Program-made: the position numbers and the translations under genes
From: Bacilli bacterium
GTDB taxonomy: Bacteria > Bacillota_I > Bacilli_A > RFN20 > CAG-826
Assembly (NCBI GenBank): GCA_024693415.1
Contig: JAILKX010000028.1
Span: 1-5,971 of the forward strand
Direction: 5' to 3'
Length of the DNA: 5,971 bases
Shown here: piece after piece, positions 1-5,409 of the stretch
Layout: the number at the start of each line of letters is the position of its first letter
Numbering within the stretch: the first letter of the stretch is position 1
The notes under the pieces: generated by a model
What the model was told of the DNA's origin: nothing
The model's input: only the letters and a program-made list of their open reading frames with translations
Databases searched by the model: none

Positions 1-244
1 TCGCATAGGTGGTGACCTCTTCGGAGGAGACGGCCTCTTCTTCGGAGGAGACTTCTTCTTCGGAGCTCACGGCCTCTTCTTCGGAGCTCACGGTCTCTTC
101 GGAGGAGGATTCCACGACGCTCGAGGCAGCGGGTTCGCTGGAGGAAGCGGAGGAACTCGCGGTGGAGGACGAGGTGGTGCCGCCGCAGGCTGCAAGCAAT
201 AGAGCCGAGCTGGCGAGCACGAGCAATTTCGATTTGATTTTCAT
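1..244 (-). CDS. Lipoprotein with Ser/Glu-repeat linker (5' part only)
   Basis: The reading frame opens with ATG at 244-242 and is still open at the window edge, giving 81 visible residues; the rest lies to the left. Residues 1-20 form a type II signal peptide: basic MKIKSK, a hydrophobic core, then the lipobox LAAC with the lipidated Cys at position 20. The protein is therefore expected to be exported and anchored in the outer leaflet of the cell membrane. After CGG come a Ser/Thr/Ala-rich stretch (residues 23-42) and an acidic repeat, about five tandem units of the type SSEEE(A)V (residues 46-76), which looks like an unstructured tether. The functional domain is out of view, so a solute-binding protein, an adhesin or another surface protein are all possible. 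AAAGGGG at 261-255 is a good ribosome site 10 bases before the start. Confidence 0.82.
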   Translation of the reverse strand, partial: MKIKSKLLVLASSALLLAACGGTTSSSTASSSASSSEPAASSVVESSSEETVSSEEEAVSSEEEVSSEEEAVSSEEVTTYA

Positions 245-596
245 GGTATGTTTACCCCTTTCATTTCATTGCGACGCAATCATAGGAGCATTGTTTCTTG
301 AAAACAATGTAAAAAGTTTTGCACAATTAGGCAATTTGAAAAATCAAGACCCAATCGAATATTTTATTGGTCGGTTAGCCATGAAACGGTCATAAACGAC
401 GATAGGCTGAAGATAGGGCATCGGGCGCCGCCATGAGGGGAACGTTTCAGTCAATCCTCAACCATCCCAAAGCCCCGAATGGGTGGCCGCCGCCAGGGCG
501 AATGGAAACTCGCGTGGCCGCGAAAGTTGCCGCTCCGCATGAGCCGATGTTGAAGATGGAACGCTTTTTTGAGACAACATGGGCTCACGAATATGT
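245..596. other. Largely gene-free stretch between lipoprotein and zinc-ribbon genes
   Basis: Apart from the lipoprotein promoter and RBS at 255-309, I see no convincing gene here. There is an imperfect hairpin, GACCCAAT (348-355) with ATTGGTC (366-372), and a GC-rich section at about 420-540 with small inverted repeats such as TGGC-cgcc-GCCA near 484. An open frame of 55 codons (433-600, plus strand) lacks a ribosome site and runs into the next promoter. No tRNA or known riboswitch pattern was recognised. The GC-rich section could be a decayed gene or an untranslated RNA. Confidence 0.4.
255..309 (-). promoter_or_regulatory. Promoter, operator-like inverted repeat and RBS of the lipoprotein gene
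   Basis: Read on the minus strand, TTGTTT (307-302) and TATGAT (284-279) are separated by 17 bases, a fair sigma-A-type promoter that would start transcription near 272. The ribosome site AAAGGGG follows at 261-255. A perfect inverted repeat, CATTGTTT (289-296), cttga, AAACAATG (302-309), covers the -35 box and much of the spacer. That is where a repressor would block RNA polymerase. I do not recognise it as a known operator. The promoter call rests on motif match only. Confidence 0.5.
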
Positions 597-638
597 TTGA
601 AAGCCCTGCCTAAACCTTATATAAATAAGGAAAAGGGG
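597..638 (+). promoter_or_regulatory. Promoter and RBS of the zinc-ribbon gene
   Basis: TTGAAA (597-602) and TATAAA (620-625) are spaced by exactly 17 bases, close to the sigma-A consensus. Transcription would start near 632, leaving a very short leader that contains AAGGGG (633-638) 6 bases before the ATG at 645. The promoter also argues against the longer frame that would begin at 579, because that start lies upstream of the -35 box. Confidence 0.62.
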
Positions 639-644
639 AAAACT

Positions 645-839
645 ATGCCAAAGCACTGTCCTATTTGCGGAGAGCCATTAGAAGACGGCCTCTGCCTTTG
701 CTGCGGCTATGACCTTTTCCTCGATTCCTTTGGCGGAAGCCCCGACCCCGCAGCAGAGCCGGAACCGGATTCCCTTCTTCTTGGCGACTTGGATCCTCTG
801 GAAGTCGAAACGCTTCTCTTGTTGGACGAGGATATATAA
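645..839 (+). CDS. Small zinc-ribbon protein with acidic tail (64 aa)
   Basis: The N-terminus carries two zinc knuckles, CPIC (Cys5, Cys8) and CLCC (Cys17, Cys20), eight residues apart, followed by G-Y. This is the usual treble-clef or zinc-ribbon layout for one structural zinc. The rest (residues 29-64) is acidic and leucine-rich, with about a third Asp/Glu, ending LLLLDEDI; such a tail could bind a partner protein or form a short amphipathic helix. I chose ATG 645 because AAGGGG sits 6 bases upstream and a good promoter lies just before it; an in-frame start at 579 would precede the promoter. The gene is monocistronic, with its own terminator about 64 bases after the stop. Function is unknown: a small regulator or adaptor, or just a structural zinc binder. 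Confidence 0.75.
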   Translation: MPKHCPICGEPLEDGLCLCCGYDLFLDSFGGSPDPAAEPEPDSLLLGDLDPLEVETLLLLDEDI

Positions 840-902
840 CCATCGAATTCGCATATACGTCTCCCCACGGATTTCCGTTTTTGGGTGATGAAGAGGCTGA
901 GC

Positions 903-931
903 GCATCCGCGGATTCGCGGTGCACCTTTTT
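903..931 (+). terminator. Intrinsic terminator after the zinc-ribbon gene
   Basis: GCA-t-CCGCG (903-911) pairs with CGCGGTGC (916-923) across a GATT loop, giving eight GC-rich pairs with one bulged T. ACC and five T follow (927-931). This is a good Rho-independent terminator and separates the zinc-ribbon gene from the ATPase region. A weaker hairpin, ACGG-attt-CCGT followed by TTTT, lies upstream at about 868-882. Confidence 0.7.
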
Positions 932-974
932 GCTTCGGAATCATCTTCACGCATAAGCATTAAAATCGCGAATC

Positions 975-1062
975 TAGTGAATTAACGAACAAAATTTGTA
1001 TCTTATTTCACTAAAACCGATTAAAATTAGTCTAATCTAGTGAATTAAGGAGCAAATTTTGT
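975..1062 (+). repeat. Left palindrome block of the ATPase gene
   Basis: This block holds one complete palindrome (975-1013) and the left half of a second (1038-1062). The complete one has arms TAGTGAATTAA and TTATTTCACTA around the core ACAAAaTTTGT, all symmetric about base 994, with 15 of 19 arm positions pairing. Bases 975-1021 are repeated exactly at 2493-2539. The second copy matches the left arm but reads AAGGAG where the first has AACGAA, and runs into the ATG at 1063 where the first has ATC. The ATPase gene's ribosome site and start codon thus lie inside a diverged palindrome. The block aligns without gaps to 2493-2580 with about 74 of 88 positions identical by eye. Confidence 0.9.
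1007..1052 (+). promoter_or_regulatory. Probable promoter and RBS of the ATPase gene, inside the repeat
   Basis: TTCACT (1007-1012) and TCTAAT (1031-1036) are 18 bases apart, a reasonable sigma-A-type pair, predicting a start near 1043. The -35 box is the right arm of the intact palindrome, so a protein bound to the palindrome would cover it. AAGGAG (1047-1052) is the ribosome site, 10 bases before the ATG. The right-hand block at 2493-2580 keeps the -35-like arm but has ATCAAT in place of TCTAAT, so it probably lacks this promoter. Confidence 0.45.
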
Positions 1063-2481
1063 ATGTTGAAGATTATTGGAAGAAAGGATGAATGCGCCGA
1101 ACTTGAAGAGCTTCTTGCCGGGCACAGACCGCAGTTTGTCGCGGTTTATGGGCGCAGGCGCGTAGGCAAAACCTATTTGATCAAAAGATTCTTCAACGAA
1201 CGGTTCTCCTTCTACGTCACTGGTGTGAAGTTAGATACCCCACGCCAAAGGCTGAAACGATTTGCAAAGTCCCTTGCGGAAGCCGGTGACCCAAAAAAAT
1301 CCACCCCAAAGAACTGGGAAGAGGCGTTCACCCGTCTTAAGGAGACCTTATCGCGCCCTGATGTATACCGCGAGCCGACCGGCGGCAAGCGCGTCATCTT
1401 CATCGACGAGCTTCCCTGGATTGCCGGAAAGAGGAAATCCTTTTTGGCCGCGCTCGATGCGTTCTGGAATGGCTATGGCGAATCGCAGGAGGACCTTATC
1501 CTGATCGTATGCGGTTCGGCGACCTCTTGGATCATCGGCAATATCGTCGACGACCGCGGCGGTTTCCATAACCGCATAACGAAACAATTGCGCATCATGC
1601 CATTTGGAATCGGCGATTGCAAAGTCCTTCTCGAGGACAATGGCGTATCCTTTTCCGATTCCGAATTGCTCGAAGCCTATATGGTGTTCGGCGGCATTCC
1701 GTATTATCTGAACCTATTGAGCCCGCGTTTCTCCTTGGCGCAGAACATCGAGCGCCTATGTTTTTCGGAAAGCGGAGAATTGAGATACGAATACGATAGG
1801 GTCCTCAAATCCCTTTTCGACAATTCCGCCTATCATGGCTTGATCCTTAAGGAAATGCACGCGCATCCTGAAGGGATTTTGAGGAAGGATCTCGCTTTGG
1901 CAAAAGGCATCGGCAACGGCTCGCAGCTCACCATCGCCCTCGATGAGCTGGAGCAGTGCGGTTTCATACGCCCGTTCAAGCATTTTAAAAAGAAGAAGGA
2001 TGGCCCCTCCTATAGGATCATCGACCCGTTTGTCTTGTTTTCGCTTTCCTATCTTGGGACACATAAGGTCTCGAGCTGGCTGAATTTTATCTCGACCCCA
2101 GGGTATTACTCCTACCTCGGTCGCGCCTTTGAGATCGTCTGCCTGAACCATATCCCCGAAATCAAGAAATCGCTTGGGATATCGGGCCTTTCCACGGAGG
2201 AAGGCGCCTTCCGCAATGCCGCATGCCAAATCGATCTTCTGATATCGCGGAAAGACGGCGTCGTCAATCTGTGCGAGATGAAGTATGGGAAGACGCCCTA
2301 TGAAATCGATGGCGAATATGAAGAGAAGCTTCTTGGGAAAGCAGAGGCGTTCCGCGAGGCGACGAAGTCCAAGGCGGCCCTCCGGATCACCATGGTCACC
2401 GCTTATGGTATCAAGGACAACAAACACTCCCATTGCGTGTCGGATCAAGTCAATTTTGTTCAGGATATCATTAATGCATAA
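1063..2481 (+). CDS. P-loop ATPase with winged helix and DUF234 nuclease-like domain (472 aa)
   Basis: This is an archaeal-type ATPase of the STAND/AAA+ group (ATPase_2 plus DUF234 architecture). Visible motifs, in order: Walker A GRRRVGKT (30-37); Walker B VIFIDELPW (111-119) with Asp115 and Glu116; sensor-like GSATSW (151-156); the family motif GGIPYYL (210-216); a winged-helix region at about 258-322; and a C-terminal domain with QIDLL (Asp391) and CEMKY (Glu405, Lys407), which fits the D...ExK core of PD-(D/E)XK nucleases. Length is normal for the family and the gene is intact. Expected action is ATP-dependent in the cytoplasm, possibly on DNA, but the substrate of this family is not established. 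The start is fixed by AAGGAG at 1047-1052. The gene stands alone between palindrome blocks, suggesting self-regulation or a mobile cassette. Confidence is high for the family and low for the role. Confidence 0.92.
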   Translation: MLKIIGRKDECAELEELLAGHRPQFVAVYGRRRVGKTYLIKRFFNERFSFYVTGVKLDTPRQRLKRFAKSLAEAGDPKKSTPKNWEEAFTRLKETLSRPDVYREPTGGKRVIFIDELPWIAGKRKSFLAALDAFWNGYGESQEDLILIVCGSATSWIIGNIVDDRGGFHNRITKQLRIMPFGIGDCKVLLEDNGVSFSDSELLEAYMVFGGIPYYLNLLSPRFSLAQNIERLCFSESGELRYEYDRVLKSLFDNSAYHGLILKEMHAHPEGILRKDLALAKGIGNGSQLTIALDELEQCGFIRPFKHFKKKKDGPSYRIIDPFVLFSLSYLGTHKVSSWLNFISTPGYYSYLGRAFEIVCLNHIPEIKKSLGISGLSTEEGAFRNAACQIDLLISRKDGVVNLCEMKYGKTPYEIDGEYEEKLLGKAEAFREATKSKAALRITMVTAYGIKDNKHSHCVSDQVNFVQDIINA

Positions 2482-2492
2482 AAATAGAGTTT

Positions 2493-2580
2493 TAGTGAAT
2501 TAACGAACAAAATTTGTATCTTATTTCACTAAAACCGATGCTTTTGATATCAATCTAGTGAATTAAGAAACAAATTCTGC
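2493..2580 (+). repeat. Right palindrome block of the ATPase gene
   Basis: This is a direct repeat of the left block at an offset of 1518 bases. Bases 2493-2539 are identical to 975-1021, including the full palindrome (2493-2531). The second left-arm copy begins at 2556, the same 63-base spacing as on the left. The ribosome site and ATG of the left block are changed here to AAGAAA and ATT, so no gene starts. The block begins 11 bases after the ATPase stop codon. The palindrome could also work as a hairpin in the mRNA, but no T-run follows, so it is not a standard terminator. Confidence 0.9.
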
Positions 2581-2639
2581 ATTTAAGACTTTATAAACTG
2601 AAGCGTTATCAAACTCTGAATTCTGCATTGTTTTCACTA
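2556..2639 (+). repeat. Split palindrome copy with an 11-bp duplication
   Basis: The left half, starting TAGTGAATTAAG at 2556, and the right half, ending TTTTCACTA at 2639, are separated by extra sequence. AATTCTGCATT occurs at both break edges, at 2573-2583 and 2619-2629, with 35 bases between. Removing one copy plus the 35 bases restores a 38-base palindrome close to the intact ones. This copy therefore seems to have been opened by an insertion or by a deletion of something larger. No open frame is present in the 35 bases. Confidence 0.7.
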
Positions 2640-2645
2640 ATATCG

Positions 2646-2683
2646 CCTATATATGTCCTATATTGGATGGCATTCTATTAATA
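2646..2683 (+). promoter_or_regulatory. Possible operator region ahead of the WYL regulator
   Basis: CCTATAT occurs at 2646-2652 and again at 2657-2663, 11 bases apart, about one helical turn, so a protein could bind both on the same face. An 8-base palindrome, TATTAATA, lies at 2676-2683, directly before the ATG. WYL regulators often control their own genes, so these are candidate autoregulatory sites. No clear -35/-10 pair was found, and the only ribosome-site-like element is a weak GGATGG (2665-2670), 14 bases before the start. Confidence 0.3.
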
Positions 2684-2684
2684 T

Positions 2685-3581
2685 ATGTCAAAGATTTCAC
2701 AAGAATTGAGAACGCTCCTGATGCTGAATGAGCGTTGCGACGGAAAGACCTTCATCTCCGTCACCAAAATCGCGGAAGAGCTTGAGTGCAGCACCAGGCA
2801 GGCTCGCCGCTACCTTGAGGACCTTGCCATGATCCTCGAAATCCCGATCATCACAACCCACGGAAGGGATGGGGGATACCGTTTGGGGCGGCCGCTTGAT
2901 AAAGGCATCGCGATGGACCAGGGCCTCGTTTTGGCCTTATCGATCGCCATGCGGAGGAATGAGCACGTCGAGGCGGTGCTCTCCAAACTCCCCAATTACG
3001 TCGTGACGGAAAGGGTTGGGGGCGACTATTCCATCGATAACGCTACCATGGGTAACCTCGATTCCGTCTTCAAGGCGATGGAAAAGGGGCGCAAAGTCCG
3101 CTTCCTCTACAAGGACCAAAAGAACCCATACGAGGCAGAGCCTTATAAAATCTATTACACGAACCACGCGTATTACCTTTTCTATAACGATGCGGGGACG
3201 ATGAAAAAGGTCAATATCTCCCTGATGCGCGACGTCCAAGACGGAGACCTGTTCAAGAAAGACGAAGCCCTCGAAAAGAAGCTCGAGGATAGGCTTAGCA
3301 AATACGGGATCATGGACGGGAAGCCGGCCACGCTTCGGGTGAAGTGCAAAGACGAGGAGGCCCTATTCGATTTCGAACGCTATTTCGAGGGGAAGGGCAC
3401 CGCGGATAGGAGAAACCTGACGTTCTCCGTGGATGCCGCCGACCAGCATGAGCTCTACTATCCGCTATTTCGAATCAAGACGGGTTCGTACGAGTTCCTC
3501 GACGAATGGTTCAAGCGCGATTACGTCAATTACTTGAAGCGCCAGATCAAGGCGATCTCATCGAAAACGCAAAAGGAATAA
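2685..3581 (+). CDS. WYL-domain transcriptional regulator (298 aa)
   Basis: The three-part layout of this family is complete. Residues 1-67 form a winged helix-turn-helix of the HTH_11 type (VTKIAEELECSTRQARRYLEDL, then the wing GRDGGYRL). Residues about 125-185 are the WYL domain, with FLYKD, EPYKIYY and AYYLFY; the signature W-Y-L reads Y-Y-L here. Residues about 213-293 form the WCX extension. The protein should act as a dimeric DNA-binding regulator in the cytoplasm, with the WYL domain sensing a nucleic-acid or nucleotide ligand as known for relatives. WYL proteins commonly control defence systems and DNA-damage genes. The ATG at 2685 fits the family start but lacks a clear ribosome site. 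The nuclease-like gene 59 bases downstream, same strand, is its probable operon partner, and the palindrome cluster lies directly upstream. Confidence 0.93.
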   Translation: MSKISQELRTLLMLNERCDGKTFISVTKIAEELECSTRQARRYLEDLAMILEIPIITTHGRDGGYRLGRPLDKGIAMDQGLVLALSIAMRRNEHVEAVLSKLPNYVVTERVGGDYSIDNATMGNLDSVFKAMEKGRKVRFLYKDQKNPYEAEPYKIYYTNHAYYLFYNDAGTMKKVNISLMRDVQDGDLFKKDEALEKKLEDRLSKYGIMDGKPATLRVKCKDEEALFDFERYFEGKGTADRRNLTFSVDAADQHELYYPLFRIKTGSYEFLDEWFKRDYVNYLKRQIKAISSKTQKE

Positions 3582-3640
3582 ACCAAATCGATGGTTGAAG
3601 ACGTTTTGATCATGGCTGGCAAATTAGGGGGACTAGGAAG

Positions 3641-4555
3641 ATGAGCGAAAAAGCAAAGGAAAGATATGACGCGCTGCTGAAGGAAATCTATTTGGAAACA
3701 TACCCAGAGCGCGCCGATAGTTTTCCGTATTCGGAGAGGTACGCGCATTATTTCAAGCCGTCTGTCCTACATGAGTTCGTCGCCAGGATGGACGATGAGG
3801 CATACCGCGCCTATAGGCATTCCCCGGGCAAAGAGCTGGAGGCCAAGAAAAACGGAGTGCCGCCCAAGATGCTTTCCATCGCCTCCTCTTCGGCCTTTTG
3901 CCTTGCCTCCCTCGCGGTGAAGGGAATAGGGACGGGAGCCGACTTCTTCACGCGAACAAAGGGGTCGATCAAGAAGGCCTATTTCGAAAAAGAGCTCCCG
4001 GTCTTTCCGAGCTTCAATTGCACCCCGCCCACGATGGATGGATACGCAGAAGGGGCAGGGGAGGAATATTTCTTCGAGTGCAAGTGCCACGAGATTTTCG
4101 ACGAGCACCCCATTCTTCTTTCCAAAAACTACTTCAAGTCAGAGAGGAATCTCATCGTTAAGCGAATCCCCAAGGAATGGCTCTCGGACGTGGGAAAGAA
4201 CATGAAGATCGACCCGAAGGCTTTTGGGTTATCGGGCGATTCCCCGTTCGACGCGAAGCAACTATTGACCCACATCATGGGTATCCAATGCAACAAAAAG
4301 GATGGACCCGGTACCTTGATTTACCTATTTTATCTTCCTGAATCGAAGCGGATCCGCGAGGACGAAATCAAGCGCGTCATCGACCAAGCGTTATTGGATG
4401 CGAAGACTGTTTTCGAATCGGATGTCGTTAGGGAATGCTGCAAGGAAAACCGCATCAGCCTCCGCCTTTATGTGAAGCACGATGCGGTGAATCCTTGCGA
4501 CGCGACCAACACCGAAGAGGTTTATCGGTGTTCCTGGGATGATCGTGATCAATAG
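3641..4555 (+). CDS. Protein with PD-(D/E)XK nuclease-like motifs (304 aa)
   Basis: I do not recognise a named family. The middle of the protein carries what looks like a restriction-type nuclease core: FEKELP (Glu116/Glu118), then MDGY with Asp133, then the strand YFFECKC with Glu146 and Lys148 (an ExK), followed by AKQLLTHIMGI (205-215), which resembles the Q-containing helix of such folds. The N-terminal 110 residues are largely helical and charged. There is no signal peptide or clear membrane segment, so it is probably cytoplasmic and acts on DNA or RNA. AGGGGG at 3626-3631, 9 bases upstream, supports the start. It follows the WYL regulator and probably shares its transcript. Its last 7 bases overlap the converging gene. 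Alternatives are an inactive nuclease fold used for binding, or a toxin-like nuclease. The gene is certain; the function is moderately supported. Confidence 0.8.
   Translation: MSEKAKERYDALLKEIYLETYPERADSFPYSERYAHYFKPSVLHEFVARMDDEAYRAYRHSPGKELEAKKNGVPPKMLSIASSSAFCLASLAVKGIGTGADFFTRTKGSIKKAYFEKELPVFPSFNCTPPTMDGYAEGAGEEYFFECKCHEIFDEHPILLSKNYFKSERNLIVKRIPKEWLSDVGKNMKIDPKAFGLSGDSPFDAKQLLTHIMGIQCNKKDGPGTLIYLFYLPESKRIREDEIKRVIDQALLDAKTVFESDVVRECCKENRISLRLYVKHDAVNPCDATNTEEVYRCSWDDRDQ
4508..4532. other. Perfect 8-bp inverted repeat near the convergent junction
   Basis: AACACCGA (4508-4515) and TCGGTGTT (4525-4532) pair perfectly around a 9-base loop. The hairpin sits in the last codons of the plus-strand gene and just past the stop of the minus-strand gene. 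No T-run follows on either strand, so it is not a standard terminator, but a hairpin placed between tail-to-tail genes could slow or stop RNA polymerase from both sides. Confidence 0.4.
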
Positions 4556-5397
4556 GGACGGTCTGTGATTTCGAAATATTTTTGACTGGTATTGCCGACC
4601 TTGATGTCATGGAGGTCGCATCCATCTTTAACCTTGATCGTCTTGATGAGCAATCTGCCCTTGAGCGATTCCCCAATTTCGGTGTCCTTGATGAAATCCA
4701 TGTCGCGGGCTATGAGTTCGGGGACCAAAGCGATGAATCTTATGTTCTTGAAATCTACGCCCAAGGCCTCCTTTATGACCTTGAGGCTTGAGGGCTCATT
4801 CAGATAGGACCTGAACGTCTCCATCTCCAGGATGGCGCGGATCAAAGGCTCTTGGTTATCGCCTTTTCGTTCTCCATTTAAGGTGCATTTCTTCAGCTCA
4901 ATGAAGCACAGGTCGTCGTCTTTTATGCTCAATAGGTCGACCCTGGCGGCGCCTTTGGTCTTCGATATATTGACCTCATATCCCACCAAGCCGCCTAACT
5001 CTTCGAGGTAGTTTTCCTTGTTGGCGTAAAGATGTCTTTGTATGGCGTCTTCGGGTTTTATCCTTTCTCCTTTGCCATTTCGATAAAGGAAGCAGCTATT
5101 GATTTGCCTTTCCCATTCGCCCTGCGTCCTCTGCTCCTCGTCGAAATGGAAATCCGAGGCTTGCCGGATGCGAATGTCTTTGCTGCAGTTATCCTGCAGG
5201 AAGAAGTGGGTCGCCTCCAGAAGGGGGTAGTAGTGGAAGAACATCTGCTTTCGAGTCGCTTCCGAAGGAGAGGTGAGCCTAGTCAAATGTTGGTAGACAT
5301 GGAAAAAGAACTCCTTGTCCCCACCTTCGTTCATCGCCTGAACGTCGGCGTTGATCTCGGCGTAGCTATCCGCGTTGAAATTCGGTTCCCTGGCCAT
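4549..5397 (-). CDS. PD-(D/E)XK nuclease-like protein (282 aa)
   Basis: The C-terminal half carries a nuclease-type core: KENYLEELG (Glu132/Glu133) as the leading helix, GAARVDLL with Asp154, then the strand LCFIELKK with Glu167 and Lys169, and a following helix QEPLIRAILEMETFRSYL (182-199) of the kind seen after the ExK strand in NucS/DUF91-like and restriction-like enzymes. The first 120 residues are aromatic-rich and helical, with no family I recognise. I chose ATG at 5397 (MAREPNF) because the protein reads as a natural start there. The frame is open 40 residues further up to a TTG at 5517, but that stretch contains palindromes and has no ribosome site. Even the ATG has only a weak site. 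The gene converges with, and overlaps by 7 bases, the preceding nuclease-like gene. It may act on DNA; the exact reaction is unknown. Confidence 0.8.
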   Translation of the reverse strand: MAREPNFNADSYAEINADVQAMNEGGDKEFFFHVYQHLTRLTSPSEATRKQMFFHYYPLLEATHFFLQDNCSKDIRIRQASDFHFDEEQRTQGEWERQINSCFLYRNGKGERIKPEDAIQRHLYANKENYLEELGGLVGYEVNISKTKGAARVDLLSIKDDDLCFIELKKCTLNGERKGDNQEPLIRAILEMETFRSYLNEPSSLKVIKEALGVDFKNIRFIALVPELIARDMDFIKDTEIGESLKGRLLIKTIKVKDGCDLHDIKVGNTSQKYFEITDRPY

Positions 5398-5409
5398 AGT
5401 CTTAATTAG

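Noticed and set aside
433..600. Open frame of 55 codons on the plus strand
   Set aside because: There is no ribosome site, the composition is odd, and its stop codon overlaps the -35 box of the next gene. It could be a gene remnant, but I cannot support a real product.
579..644. 22-residue N-terminal extension of the zinc-ribbon protein
   Set aside because: The upstream ATG precedes the best promoter and has no ribosome site; the ATG at 645 has a clear one.
1756..2448. Long minus-strand open frame of 230 codons
   Set aside because: It lies wholly inside the ATPase gene, whose motifs run through the same bases; it is a shadow frame without a ribosome site.
2581..2615. Remnant of a second ATPase gene start
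   Set aside because: A loose match to the first codons of the ATPase gene can be drawn only with several gaps, which is not enough to call a pseudogene.
975..2639. CRISPR array
   Set aside because: The copies are few, strongly palindromic, interrupted by a full gene, and have no regular spacers or cas genes nearby.
965..2646. ATCGC on both outer sides of the palindrome region as a target-site duplication
   Set aside because: It is only five bases long and at unequal distances from the two ends (5 and 2 bases), so chance is a sufficient explanation.
5032..5409. Plus-strand frame of 125 codons
   Set aside because: It is antisense to the 282-residue nuclease-like gene, shows no recognisable domain, and has no good ribosome site.
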